Under the pieces are notes generated by a model. It ran no database searches and was not told the origin of the DNA. It saw only the letters and a program-made list of their open reading frames with translations. From an uncultured Caldilineaceae bacterium (lineage in GTDB: Bacteria > Chloroflexota > Anaerolineae > Caldilineales > Caldilineaceae): a DNA stretch of 64,000 nucleotides. Location of the stretch: assembly GCA_958295915.1 (NCBI GenBank), contig OY282381.1, forward strand, positions 2,564,722 through 2,628,721. The letters are read 5' to 3'. The position numbers and the translations under genes were made by a program. Positions 50,344 through 59,590 of this stretch are shown piece after piece; the stretch's first letter is position 1; every line of letters starts with the position of its first letter.

Positions 50344-51114
50344 TCAGCGCCCTGGAATCGAGTCAATAAGCAAGCGCGTATACGAATGTTCTGGTTGCTC
50401 CAAGATCAGCCGCGTGTCACCTGTCTCCACGATATCGCCTTTCTGCATCACGTAGACGCGCGAGGTCAGATATCTGACTAAGCCCAGATCGTGCGAAATG
50501 AAAATAATGGCCAGACCGCGCGCGGTCTGGAGCTGGCGCAGCAGATTCAGTAACTGCGCTTGCGCCGACTGGTCGATGGACGACGTCGGTTCGTCGGCGA
50601 TCAGCACCTTCGGTCCCGGGGCCAACGCCCGCGCCACGCTCACCCGCTGACGCTGCCCACCGGACAACGCTTTTGGGAACTGTTGGGCTTGGTCGTCGCT
50701 GATACCCATGGCATGCAACAGCTGCAAAGCCTCAAGCTTGGCCTCCGGTTTTGATAGGCTTTGCCAGACCTGTACCGCTTCCGCTACCGCCTGCCAGACC
50801 CGCATACGCGGGTTAAGCGAGGAGTACGGATCCTGAAAGATTATTTGGGTCTTCCAGCGTTCACTCCTTGGCATTTGCTGGTGGCGTCGCGTAAAGATCC
50901 GTTCTCCCTCCAGCCAGACTTCGCCGGCGGTTGGCCTTTGCAGGCCGACCAACACCCGCGCCAGCGTCGTCTTGCCGCTACCGCTCTCGCCGACAATGCC
51001 CACTGCCTCGCCCGCGTGAACAGCGACGTTGGCCACGTGGACAGCATCAAACGCCTCCGCCCCGCGCCCGAATGTAACGGTGATATCTTTTCCTTCCAGC
51101 AAAGCAGCAGCCAT
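50344..51114 (-). CDS. Peptide-type ABC ATPase, DppF-like (importer 3)
   Basis: A 256-residue ATPase with Walker A GESGSGKT, signature LSGGQRQR, Walker [14 protein letters not shown] and FISHDLG. It lacks the C-terminal Cys-rich extension of longer DppF proteins, so it resembles the short OppF/NikE type. It is the last gene of a minus-strand operon and lies 190 bp after the DppD-like gene. Confidence 0.93.
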   Translation of the reverse strand: MAAALLEGKDITVTFGRGAEAFDAVHVANVAVHAGEAVGIVGESGSGKTTLARVLVGLQRPTAGEVWLEGERIFTRRHQQMPRSERWKTQIIFQDPYSSLNPRMRVWQAVAEAVQVWQSLSKPEAKLEALQLLHAMGISDDQAQQFPKALSGGQRQRVSVARALAPGPKVLIADEPTSSIDQSAQAQLLNLLRQLQTARGLAIIFISHDLGLVRYLTSRVYVMQKGDIVETGDTRLILEQPEHSYTRLLIDSIPGR

Positions 51115-51130
51115 AACGCTCTATTGTGGC

Positions 51131-51282
51131 TTCATTCCACTCGTAGGGGAGGCGGTAAACTGCGTGCGTTCCCCAGCGCGGGGATTTTATCCCACCTGTA
51201 GGGGCAACTAAAATAGTTTATATTTAACATGTAAAGACTACGTGACTTCATTCCACCCGTAGGGGCAATCCTTGTGGTTGCC
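51131..51282. repeat. R5 repeat cluster
   Basis: Three related segments: TTCATTCCACTCGTAGGGG (51131-51149), TTTATCCCACCTGTAGGGG (51186-51204) and TTCATTCCACCCGTAGGGG (51248-51266), the last followed by GCAATCCTTGTGGTTGCCC. They occupy the spacer between the two ATPase genes. Confidence 0.78.
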
Positions 51283-51304
51283 CAGAATCGGATATGGCGA
51301 ATCT

Positions 51305-52294
51305 CTACTCCTCCAACTCGAACATGCGATCGGCGTGAATACAGGCTGAGAGCTGTAGCCCAATGGGCATAAGCGCTGGCTGGGGATCGCGCCGGCATGC
51401 ATTATCGGCTAAAGAACAGCGGGGCCAAAATCGGCATCCCGCGGGCCAGGAACCAACTGACGCGGCATCACCAGGAATCGCCTCCAGATCTGTTCCCGGC
51501 ACGGCCCGATCAACCCGTGAAACGCGTAAGGCCCTTGTATAGGGATGGCGGGGACTCGTGGACAGCACACCGACCGGGCCGGCTTCTACCGAAGCGCCGG
51601 CGTACATCACCATCACGCTGTCGCATACCTCTTCTATCACCCCCAGATCATGAGACACCAGGATCAGGGCCATGCCTAGCTCTTGACGCAGTTGGGTGAT
51701 CAAGGTCAGTATCTCGCGCTGAATGGTCACATCCAGGGCTGTCGTTGGCTCGTCGGCGATCAGCAGCTTGGGCGCTTGGGCGATGGCCGCGGCGATCATC
51801 ACTCGCTGGCGCATGCCGCCGGAAAGCTGGTGCGCACGGGCTTTGAGCACCTGTTCCGCTCTGGGAATACGCACCCTTTCGAGCAAGGCAACTGCTTTCT
51901 GTCTTGCCTGCTGTCGGCTCTGCGACTGTACAGCTGTGATCGATTCGACCAATTGGGTCTCGACAGTCAGCACAGGATTGAGACCGGCCAGCGAGCTTTG
52001 CGGGATATAGCCAATTTCACGGCCGCGAATGCTGCGCCAGACACGCTCCGGCGCGCCGGCCAGCTCCTGATCGTCAAAGCGGATTGTGCCTGAGGTAATC
52101 GCGGCGCCGTGACGGGGGAGTGTGCCAATCAGCGCCCGGCACAACATGGTTTTGCCGGAGCCGGACTCCCCGACGATGCCAACTGCCTGGCGCTGGTTCA
52201 GATGTAAGTTGGCGGCATCGATGACAGGAAGCAATCTCCCGCCACCCTTGCGAAAACTTATATCAAGGTCCTTAATCTCAAGAAGTGGTTGCAT
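51305..52294 (-). CDS. Peptide-type ABC ATPase, DppD-like (importer 3)
   Basis: A 329-residue ATPase: Walker A GESGSGKT, signature LSGGMRQR, Walker [21 protein letters not shown], and C-terminal GCRFWPRCSLADNAC. ATG 52294 is chosen; the frame extending to 52342 would encode R3 repeat sequence. It lies after the GT-C gene in transcription order. Confidence 0.92.
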   Translation of the reverse strand: MQPLLEIKDLDISFRKGGGRLLPVIDAANLHLNQRQAVGIVGESGSGKTMLCRALIGTLPRHGAAITSGTIRFDDQELAGAPERVWRSIRGREIGYIPQSSLAGLNPVLTVETQLVESITAVQSQSRQQARQKAVALLERVRIPRAEQVLKARAHQLSGGMRQRVMIAAAIAQAPKLLIADEPTTALDVTIQREILTLITQLRQELGMALILVSHDLGVIEEVCDSVMVMYAGASVEAGPVGVLSTSPRHPYTRALRVSRVDRAVPGTDLEAIPGDAASVGSWPAGCRFWPRCSLADNACRRDPQPALMPIGLQLSACIHADRMFELEE

Positions 52295-52308
52295 TTCGTT
52301 CGTGGTCT

Positions 52309-52371
52309 GAGAACTGCAGTGGTCAGTATCGTTTCTGGTCACCAGCCGCTGGTCACTAGCCGCTGGTTTTT
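52309..52371. repeat. R3 repeat overlapping the GT-C gene end
   Basis: GAACTGCAGTGGTCAGTATC, then CAGCCGCTGGTCACTAGCCG. It reaches into the end of the GT-C gene, where it encodes the last residues (RLVTSGW) and the stop. Confidence 0.72.
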
Positions 52372-54327
52372 TCTCTTTCCTCCCGCTCCGCTTTCCACAG
52401 ATACAGTTGTCAATTCGTGAATCGCATCGGTCTGATCTGCCATTACAATCCGTACCCGCAGACGATACGAACCGGGGACTAAATCATCTGGCAATAGAAT
52501 TGGGGTGTAGATTGGAGAAACTTCATTTTCAGCCCAGAGACTGGTGTCAAAATCAGCGGATCGCTCGGTCACTACTTCTCCGTCCTTGTTAATCAAATGA
52601 GCGGTTATGTGTAATGCTTGATTCATTTGTGGCCGGCGAAACCAATTCAGTTGCACGCGTATTGAATCTCCCGGTTTCAACCGTTTTTTATCTATACCGA
52701 AACTATCCAATATCAGGTCGGGCGTAAACGCGATATTCGTTGCCTGTTCAATTACAGGCGTAGGGTTATAGACTCGCTTGAAGACAACCAAAGGGCTGCC
52801 TCCGAACCGCACGAACTGTTCATCTGTGAATACTTTGATAGGTTTGTAATGCGCTGAAAACCACGGATCGCCACGGAGCCATATATTGTAGATGACAAGA
52901 TCCTCCCCTAATACGATGTAATCAGGCAAAAAGTGGGGAATCGCATAGAACAGATCCCTGCGTTCCAACGCTTGGGCAACGTCGAGCTGTAATATTCCCA
53001 GGAAATCGATCATTGCCCGGTCCGCGTAATAGCCAATAATGCCGACATCATTCACCGCGATAGTTGCATTTTGAGGCGTATGCGCGTGTAACCATTCTCC
53101 GATAGCGCGGTACATATCATTGGTGTGGCTTCTTGGCAAAACCTTAGCCTGTTCGCTTGTAGGGGGTAGCTCGGCGGTGAATTCAGAAACGATAGCCTGT
53201 AGCGAAGTCACTTGCGCCAGAACCAAACAGGACAGCAAAGCGCCGCCAAGTAGAACCTGCAACCAGACTCTCTGCGCCCATCCTGTCAGGTATTGAAGCC
53301 CCAGCCCTACTAGGAGTACCGCGCCGGGAACGAGGGGGGCATAATACCATGTGTACGGAGCTGCGCCGAGCAGAGAGTAAGCGGTGAAATGCGAGACTGC
53401 CCAGGCGACAACACCCCAACTCCACCAAAAATGTCGTATGCAAAAGATACCGAGCATGGATACTGGGAGCCAGAGGGAATACAACAATGATTGGTCTAAC
53501 CATCCGCGCAGCAAAATCAGCAGGCCTTGAAAGAACGATGTCCCTGCATAAAAACCGGTAAATCCGATCGCTGCCTGTCCTTGCTTAGTCTGTAATGTTG
53601 TAGGTATCGGCGAGCCAAAAGAAAGCGTTAGATAAAGCACGGCCGGCGCCAATACAATAAAGAAGGCTACAAGCGCATTCCTGGGAATTCGTCGTTGCAG
53701 GAATTTGGTATTTCGGCCGGTTGATGACTGATTGATGTGATTTGCGTGATTGCGCTCATACCGCACAATCAGATGATAGAAACTCAATAGCCCCGCCACC
53801 AGAACACCATCTCCGCGGGTCAGAATTGCGGTGGCTGTCAGCACAGCCGTTACCACATATTGCCCACGATCATAATAGTAGAAAGCGGCCAGAAGCAAGC
53901 AAACGTAGAAACAGGTTTCCAGGCCAAGCGTTAGCCACAACACTGGGGAAGTGGCTAATAACAAACCAACAGTGGCGCCGGCCCATCGCTTCTTGTGTCG
54001 ATAGCAGAGCAACATCAGGTACACGCTTGCCCCAAAAATGCTGACTGCTCCCAAGGCATTACTCAATGCGGGGATGTGGAATCCTAGTTTACTTCCTATG
54101 CCAAGTAGTACAGCGTACAAAGGCGCGCTGGTACTGAGTTGCGGGTTCGTTGGGTGATAGACCAACTGGCCAAAGCGTGCGAGATTTCTGGCGTAACTAT
54201 AGGTGATATAGGCATCATCTATCATTAAAGGGAATATATATGCGCCCATAAGCACTACTGCAAATCCTACCCCTACTACGACGGCCAGAAGCATTGGCTG
54301 TGATATTGTCTTCACGCGGGCACTCAC
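52339..54327 (-). CDS. GT-C family membrane glycosyltransferase
   Basis: A 662-residue polytopic membrane protein. Residues 37-45 (DDAYITYSY) hold the acidic pair expected in the first periplasmic loop of GT-C enzymes such as ArnT/PMT-like transferases, which use lipid-linked sugars. About ten membrane segments (13-400) are followed by a soluble beta-rich C-terminal region. GTG 54327 overlaps the DppC-like stop by four bases, so the two are translated together. Residues about 191-203 (ERNHANHINQSS) are encoded by an R4-like segment. A glycosyltransferase in an importer operon is unusual. Confidence 0.82.
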   Translation of the reverse strand: MSARVKTISQPMLLAVVVGVGFAVVLMGAYIFPLMIDDAYITYSYARNLARFGQLVYHPTNPQLSTSAPLYAVLLGIGSKLGFHIPALSNALGAVSIFGASVYLMLLCYRHKKRWAGATVGLLLATSPVLWLTLGLETCFYVCLLLAAFYYYDRGQYVVTAVLTATAILTRGDGVLVAGLLSFYHLIVRYERNHANHINQSSTGRNTKFLQRRIPRNALVAFFIVLAPAVLYLTLSFGSPIPTTLQTKQGQAAIGFTGFYAGTSFFQGLLILLRGWLDQSLLYSLWLPVSMLGIFCIRHFWWSWGVVAWAVSHFTAYSLLGAAPYTWYYAPLVPGAVLLVGLGLQYLTGWAQRVWLQVLLGGALLSCLVLAQVTSLQAIVSEFTAELPPTSEQAKVLPRSHTNDMYRAIGEWLHAHTPQNATIAVNDVGIIGYYADRAMIDFLGILQLDVAQALERRDLFYAIPHFLPDYIVLGEDLVIYNIWLRGDPWFSAHYKPIKVFTDEQFVRFGGSPLVVFKRVYNPTPVIEQATNIAFTPDLILDSFGIDKKRLKPGDSIRVQLNWFRRPQMNQALHITAHLINKDGEVVTERSADFDTSLWAENEVSPIYTPILLPDDLVPGSYRLRVRIVMADQTDAIHELTTVSVESGAGGKRKNQRLVTSGW
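53725..53758 (-). repeat. R4-like segment within GT-C gene
   Basis: GATTGATGTGATTTGCGTG followed by ATTGCGCTCATACCGC (plus strand) resembles the left arm of R4 (GATTTGCTTGATTTATGTG). It is in frame in a cytoplasmic loop of the GT-C protein. Confidence 0.5.
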
Positions 54328-55154
54328 GCTTCTTCCCCTTTACTTATCCTCTCCAATCCCCGCGCCAGCAGTGCGACGCCGATGGCTGTCAACGACAGGA
54401 AGAACCCGGGGCATAGAATCAGCCACGGCTCGGTGCGCAGGTAGAGTCGGCCTTCCGCCAACATCGCGCCCCACTCAGGCGTTGGTGGACGCACACCCAA
54501 GCCGAGGAAGGATAGGCCGCCGATGATTACGATGATGAAGATGAAATCGCTGAGCGCATAGGCGATCGCTTCGGAAAAAACATTGGGCATGATATGGCGA
54601 CTCAGGATCCGCAGCCTTGAATATCCCAGCACATGCGCCGCCTGCACAAACTCCGCCTCGCGCAGCGCTAATGATTTGGCGCGGGCGATCCGGGCATATT
54701 GGGCCCAACGCGATATCCAGATGGCGATCAACAGGCCCCGGATGTCCGCCCCCACCATGGCCACAATTCCCAGCACCAGGATGATCTCCGGGAATGCCGT
54801 CAGCGCGTTAACGAGACCGTCCCATACGGTTTCGGCGAGGCGGTTGCGCGTTGTGCCGGCCAGCGTGCCGATGAACGTGCCGAGCGCGATGGGAACACTG
54901 ACGCCCAGGATCGCCAAGGCGATGTCGAGCCGTGCCGCCGCGAACACCCGCACAAGCAGATCACGACCGAGATGATCGGTGCCAAATGGAAACGCCGTAC
55001 TGGGCGCCTGCAAGGGAAGATCCACGAAACCATAGGGGTCATTGGGGCTCAACAGGGGCACAAAAATGCTGAGCGCCAGGATCGACAACAGGATGGCCAA
55101 TCCCCAACGGCTTTCGGCGTTGAGCTGTCTCCAAACCCGCAGACCGCCTGTCAT
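54324..55154 (-). CDS. Peptide-type ABC permease, DppC-like (importer 3)
   Basis: A 276-residue permease with FGTDHLGRDLLVRVFAAARLDI, the loop REAEFVQAAHVLGYSRLRILSRHIMPNV and a short C-terminus. Its start overlaps the DppB-like stop by four bases (55151-55154), and its end overlaps the GT-C start by four. This ties the three genes together translationally. Confidence 0.94.
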   Translation of the reverse strand: MTGGLRVWRQLNAESRWGLAILLSILALSIFVPLLSPNDPYGFVDLPLQAPSTAFPFGTDHLGRDLLVRVFAAARLDIALAILGVSVPIALGTFIGTLAGTTRNRLAETVWDGLVNALTAFPEIILVLGIVAMVGADIRGLLIAIWISRWAQYARIARAKSLALREAEFVQAAHVLGYSRLRILSRHIMPNVFSEAIAYALSDFIFIIVIIGGLSFLGLGVRPPTPEWGAMLAEGRLYLRTEPWLILCPGFFLSLTAIGVALLARGLERISKGEEA

Positions 55155-56098
55155 CGTATCTTGGCCCGTGGATCAAGCCATCCGTTGACCAGATCGGCCA
55201 TAAAAGTCAGACTGACCACCAGCAGGCCGCTCAAAAAGACGATCCCTTGCACCAGTGGGTAATCGCGGTTGCGCACCGCGTCCACAAGCGTCATGCCGAC
55301 CCCAGGTAAATTGAATATGATTTCGATAATAACTGAATAACTGACCACAGTCGCTGCGAAGTAGCCTAGCGCGGCAACGGTCGGCGCCAAGGATGGGCGC
55401 AGCAGATAGCGCCAGTAGAACCGCCACCCTTGTGTGCCGCGTATGATCGCGGCCTCTACGAACTCCTCATCTGTGGTTTCGATGATCGAAGATTGGAGGA
55501 TGCGAGCGAGCACCGGCGTCAGAACACAGTTGATGGTGAGTGCTGGCAGCCACAGGGAATAGAGATTCCCTGGAAATCCGGGTCGGTAGCCGGCGATGGG
55601 CGCCAGATCGGTCTGAACGGCGAACAGTAGGACAAGAACCAGTCCTGAAAAAAACACAGGCGTCGCGACCAAGAGCGAGGCGCCGATCTGAAAAGCATGG
55701 CCAAACCATGTGCGCCGGCACAGCGCGGCCACGACCCCCAATGGCAGCGCCAACGCAACTGTCATGATGATGGTCGTAGCCGTCAGCCATAGAGAGACCG
55801 GCAGCCGTTTTTTCACGATGGAGAGAATCGGCTCCCGGGAACGAATCGAGATCCCGAAGTCGCCGCGCGCCAGATTGAACACGTAGCGGCCAAACTGCTC
55901 GAGCAATGAGCCATCGATTCCCAGGAGCTTGCGATAGGCGATCAGATCCGCCTCTGTGGCGGTATCCCCCAGCAGGATCATGGCTGGATCGCCGGGGATC
56001 AGACGAATCAACAGGAAGGCGAAAACCATGAGCAGAAAGGCGACGAAGAATGCCTGTACCAGCCGCCGCAGTATGGGGTGTCTGAGCAGGTGTAGCAT
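55151..56098 (-). CDS. Peptide-type ABC permease, DppB-like (importer 3)
   Basis: A 315-residue permease beginning LHLLRHPILRRLVQAFFVAFLLM, with GDFGISIRSREPILSIV, loop DEEFVEAAIIRGTQGWRFYWRYLLRPS and an end WLDPRAKIR. ATG 56098 follows GGAGAATGG; the frame to 56149 would translate an R5 repeat. It lies 106 bp after the binding-protein gene in transcription order. Confidence 0.94.
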   Translation of the reverse strand: MLHLLRHPILRRLVQAFFVAFLLMVFAFLLIRLIPGDPAMILLGDTATEADLIAYRKLLGIDGSLLEQFGRYVFNLARGDFGISIRSREPILSIVKKRLPVSLWLTATTIIMTVALALPLGVVAALCRRTWFGHAFQIGASLLVATPVFFSGLVLVLLFAVQTDLAPIAGYRPGFPGNLYSLWLPALTINCVLTPVLARILQSSIIETTDEEFVEAAIIRGTQGWRFYWRYLLRPSLAPTVAALGYFAATVVSYSVIIEIIFNLPGVGMTLVDAVRNRDYPLVQGIVFLSGLLVVSLTFMADLVNGWLDPRAKIR

Positions 56099-56126
56099 CC
56101 ATTCTCCATCCGGAGTATCCTGGTCA

Positions 56127-56168
56127 GGCGCCGGTAGGGGCAGGCACAAGGCCTGCCCTACTGGCGCC
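56127..56168. repeat. R5 inverted repeat
   Basis: GGCGCCGGTAGGGGCAGGC-ACAAG-GCCTGCCC-TACTGGCGCC: two nested inverted repeats around an ACAAG loop, between the binding-protein and DppB-like genes. It could be an attenuating hairpin. Confidence 0.85.
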
Positions 56169-56204
56169 TAGCCACGAATCACTGAAAACTTCTTCTGATG
56201 CCGC

Positions 56205-57773
56205 CTACTGCACGTCCGCCATAGGCACGACGATGAAGTGCGAGGCGCCGGTCACAGTTCTGACGACATTCTGACCAATGCGACTGCCGCCCATAACCGA
56301 TCGTTCACAGCAAGGGATGATCGACTGCACTTCGTATCCTCGGTGCTGAATCTGCCGGATGAGGTCATCGCGGGCGGCTCTGTCAACCGTCTGGCTCAGC
56401 TCGTCAAACATGCGTTGCATCTCTGGATCGTCGATGCGTGAACGCTGCGCCCAGAAGCCATCCAGGAACTGATTGCGCAGGTAGCTCTCGGGCGGCCCAC
56501 CGTTGTTGCCTGTAACGGCCCAGCCGGCCTCGTAGTCTGGCGCATTGGCCATGATATCCAGAGCCACACCAACCTCCTGGCCGTCTGGCATGACCTCTAT
56601 ATTCAGCTCCTTGAGCTGCTCGGCGAATACCAGAATTCCTTCGACATACCCAGGTCGTGGCCCATATGTGGTAACTTTGAACGAACAACCACCGTCTGCC
56701 CATGGCGTGTTCGCCATCAGAGCCTTGGCTGCCTCCAGGTCTTGCTTGCCTTCGTTCGGCAGTATGCCAACGTCGAGCGGTTGGCCGGTGTAGAAGTAAC
56801 CCTTGACTGGGGGCGAGATACCGAATAGCGCCCGCTGGTTAATCTCGGAGCGGTCAATAGCCAGCGATATGGCCTCGCGCACATCGCGGCTGGACAAACA
56901 ATGATCTTCTGCGACCTGCTGGTTGATGCTCAGGTGAAAGACGCCGCCAAGCGCCACCACGAATGTTTCAACATCTGGCGGGAAGGTGGCTCTTGCCTGC
57001 GGCGGCAACTCATAGACGTAATCCAGTTCGCCACTGACCAGCAGCAAGGAGCGCGCGGTGGGGTCTGGCACCCAATGCAGCTCAAGTTCCTGGACGGACA
57101 TCGGGCCTAGCGGGTAGTTGGGATTTTCCTTAAGCGTCACCACTGGGTCGCCAGGCTCGCCTGCGGCGACATAGTAGGGGCCGGCGCTCACCGGTTGGCG
57201 GAAATAACCATCCGGGTCAGCCTCTACCTGAGATTTGGGATGAACAGAGAAGTTATAGCGCGCAAACCAGAAGGGCAACGTGGGTTCGGGTATGCTCAAC
57301 GTCCACACCACGGCGCTATCATCTGGCGCTTCCACGCTGACCACATTGGCAATCGGGCCTTGATCGGTCGGTGGCGCATCCTTGATCCGCTCCCAGGTGA
57401 AGAGAATATCATCGACAGTGACCGGCGTTCCGTCAGAGTACTGCAGATTGTCGCGCAGGTGGAAGGTATAGACCAAGCCATCATCCGAGATCTCCAGAGA
57501 TTTGGCCAGGTCTGGCTGGGGCACGCCATATTGATCGAAACGGAGCAGTTGTCCACTGATCAGCTTGATCGTAGAGCCTTCCGACGTTTCGCCGGGTAGG
57601 GCGGGGTCCAGGTGTGTCAGGGCGCCTGGCAGACCGTAGCGCACCTTCGCCAGGGGCAAAGCTCCTTCAGGCTCTGCCATCATAGGCTCCTCGACAATTG
57701 GCTGACAGGCGGCCAACAGGATGGTGAAGAGCGCTATCGCATAGACGAACAGCTTTGGCTTACTGGAATACAT
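56205..57773 (-). CDS. Peptide-type ABC transporter solute-binding lipoprotein (SBP family 5), importer 3
   Basis: A 522-residue lipoprotein, signal ending TILLAACQP (Cys about 23). Family-5 blocks include FHLRDNLQYSDGTPVTVDDILFTWERI and REAISLAIDRSEIN. Size matches DppA/OppA closely. ATG 57773 follows AAGGAG. It is the first gene of the minus-strand operon; an R2 hairpin lies just upstream in the leader. Confidence 0.94.
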   Translation of the reverse strand: MYSSKPKLFVYAIALFTILLAACQPIVEEPMMAEPEGALPLAKVRYGLPGALTHLDPALPGETSEGSTIKLISGQLLRFDQYGVPQPDLAKSLEISDDGLVYTFHLRDNLQYSDGTPVTVDDILFTWERIKDAPPTDQGPIANVVSVEAPDDSAVVWTLSIPEPTLPFWFARYNFSVHPKSQVEADPDGYFRQPVSAGPYYVAAGEPGDPVVTLKENPNYPLGPMSVQELELHWVPDPTARSLLLVSGELDYVYELPPQARATFPPDVETFVVALGGVFHLSINQQVAEDHCLSSRDVREAISLAIDRSEINQRALFGISPPVKGYFYTGQPLDVGILPNEGKQDLEAAKALMANTPWADGGCSFKVTTYGPRPGYVEGILVFAEQLKELNIEVMPDGQEVGVALDIMANAPDYEAGWAVTGNNGGPPESYLRNQFLDGFWAQRSRIDDPEMQRMFDELSQTVDRAARDDLIRQIQHRGYEVQSIIPCCERSVMGGSRIGQNVVRTVTGASHFIVVPMADVQ

Positions 57774-57805
57774 TTTCTGATTTCTCCTTGCGTAAAAGGT
57801 TGAGT

Positions 57806-57828
57806 ACGCCTCTTGCGAGCAGAGGCGC
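57806..57828 (-). repeat. R2 hairpin, copy 7 (variant)
   Basis: ACGCCTCTTGCGAGCAGAGGCGC: one stem mismatch and one loop change from the R2 consensus. It lies in the leader of the importer 3 binding-protein gene. Confidence 0.82.
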
Positions 57829-57865
57829 TATAGAATCCTGATTATCTGGATTATGATTGAGCGTT

Positions 57866-58897
57866 CTACTCCGCCACGCGCGCGGGGCGGTTTGTCTTCA
57901 GAGATTCCACTGCCGCCTCGACGAGCAACTGCGATCGATAGCCATCCTCCACACTGATCAGGGGCGGGCTGCCCTTCGCCAGCGACTCGACAAAGTGATT
58001 CATCTCGCGCGGATAGGCTTCGGCATACTTGTGAAAGTAGAATTGCGCTCCGTCTGGCGGCCCCGAAAGCAGCCTGTCGTGCAGCGCGCCTTCGGCGGTG
58101 TAGCGCACGAGGCTCGTCTCGGGCCGGTTCTCCGCCCGCAGCATCCCCTCTGATCCATGCACTTCGACCCGTTGGTCGTAGCCGTAGGTTGTGCGCCAGA
58201 TGTTATTGATCGTACAGAGCGCGCCGCTGTCTGTCTTGAGCGTCGTCAGCGCGGCATCGACCTCGCCCAACCTGCCGATCTCCGGTTCGACCAGGTTCGA
58301 GGCGGCCACGTATACCTCCACAGGCTCATCGTCAAGCAGCGCCCGCGCCATATCAAAGTCATGCACGGTCGATTCGCGCAGCAAGGTATAGGGCGCGGTC
58401 TTATGTGTCTCCCTGCTGTAGTCAAGCAGCGTCACTTTCGGATCGCGATTGGTTAGCAGCACCAGTTCGACTTTGCCGACATCACCGGCGCGCACAGCTT
58501 GAATGAGCGCCAAGTGGCTTGGTTCGAAGCGCTTCATAAAGCCCATGAAGCTCGGCACGCCGGCCTTTTTGACCTCCGCGACGGCAGTTCTGGCGTTGGG
58601 GATGTCTTCAGCCAGAGGTTTTTCACAAAAGATCGCCTTGCCCGCCCGCGCCGCGGCAACCACCAGCTCAGCATGGGAGCTCGCCGGCGTTGTGATGACC
58701 ACTGCATCGACCTCGGGGTCGGCCAATGCGGTTTCCATGTTGGGCATGGTTATGGCGTCATGTTGCGCGGCCAGAGTTGCCGCTGCAGTCGGCAAAAGAT
58801 CGCAGACACTACGCACAGACGCGTTCGGATGTTCGGCTAAAGTCCGCGCGTGTCGCTTCCCCATCTGGCCGGCGCCAAAGATGCAGAATCTAACCAT
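57866..58897 (-). CDS. Gfo/Idh/MocA family oxidoreductase
   Basis: A 343-residue enzyme with Rossmann motif FGAGQMGKRHARTL at residue 7, the FCEKPLAED motif near 97 and STVHDFDMARALL with conserved Asp/His. The C-terminal part has YAEAYPREMNHFVESL. Close relatives include myo-inositol 2-dehydrogenases, but the exact substrate is not certain. ATG 58897 follows AGGAG. It precedes importer 3 in the direction of transcription. Confidence 0.93.
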   Translation of the reverse strand: MVRFCIFGAGQMGKRHARTLAEHPNASVRSVCDLLPTAAATLAAQHDAITMPNMETALADPEVDAVVITTPASSHAELVVAAARAGKAIFCEKPLAEDIPNARTAVAEVKKAGVPSFMGFMKRFEPSHLALIQAVRAGDVGKVELVLLTNRDPKVTLLDYSRETHKTAPYTLLRESTVHDFDMARALLDDEPVEVYVAASNLVEPEIGRLGEVDAALTTLKTDSGALCTINNIWRTTYGYDQRVEVHGSEGMLRAENRPETSLVRYTAEGALHDRLLSGPPDGAQFYFHKYAEAYPREMNHFVESLAKGSPPLISVEDGYRSQLLVEAAVESLKTNRPARVAE

Positions 58898-58931
58898 CTC
58901 GCCAACTCCTGATCTGAGGGTTGAGCGCTCC

Positions 58932-58997
58932 GCGCTATGATTTCTGTGATTCATGATGATTCATCATCCCCATTATGCAAATCACAGTATGCAAATC
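58932..58997. repeat. R4-like inverted repeat
   Basis: GCGCTATGATTTCTGTGATT at the left and AATCACAGTATGCAAATCAC at the right, with ATGATGATTCATCAT between. It lies between the Gfo/Idh/MocA and cupin genes. The CTGCAG centre is absent. Confidence 0.65.
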
Positions 58998-59018
58998 ACA
59001 GCGCGACTTGATTTCTGT

Positions 59019-59438
59019 CTACCAACTGCTGCCTGGCTTGATCTCAGGCCACGTGCTGAGTTCGTCCCGGATTTCCGGCACTGTGCTCCAACCGGCGCCG
59101 ATGGCCCAGAACAGGCTGAGCACCTCATCGCCATCGTTGGAAACAGAGTGCTCGTGCCCCATCGGCACGAAGACGACGTCACCGGCTTCCATGCGGTGTT
59201 CCTCACCTTCCAGGTGCAGAACACCACGACCTTGAATGATGTAGTAAACTTCATCCTGTGCCGGATGCATATCGGAGTGGCCGTGGGTGCCTGGGCGAAC
59301 CCAGAACAGGCCGGCCGTGTACTGATCCGAACCGCAGGTATCTTCTGTGATCATGACACTGTCGCGCATTGTGCCATCAGGCGATTGGATCAGAGGGACG
59401 TCGGTTACTTTGAATACGTACCTCATTTCGTTTGCCAT
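59019..59438 (-). CDS. Cupin domain protein
   Basis: A 139-residue single-domain cupin. Motif 1 is GTHGHSDMHPAQDEVYYIIQG (His and Glu ligands), motif 2 GDVVFVPMGHEHSV (final His). The metal site therefore looks intact. Roles range from isomerases to dioxygenases; the position next to a Gfo/Idh/MocA gene and importer 4 suggests sugar metabolism. AGGAGAAC lies upstream of ATG 59438 at a somewhat long spacing. Confidence 0.9.
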   Translation of the reverse strand: MANEMRYVFKVTDVPLIQSPDGTMRDSVMITEDTCGSDQYTAGLFWVRPGTHGHSDMHPAQDEVYYIIQGRGVLHLEGEEHRMEAGDVVFVPMGHEHSVSNDGDEVLSLFWAIGAGWSTVPEIRDELSTWPEIKPGSSW

Positions 59439-59590
59439 CTTCGATGTTCTCCTTTTATGAATCGAGTAGAGGGTACCTCAGCGATTGACGAACATTTGAC
59501 TGTATTTTGCTTCCTGAATTTCTCCTTCCTTTCCTTCCTGAGTCCAGGTCGGGATGTGGGGCTGGAGTTGGGGGAATACCAGCTTCCAAT

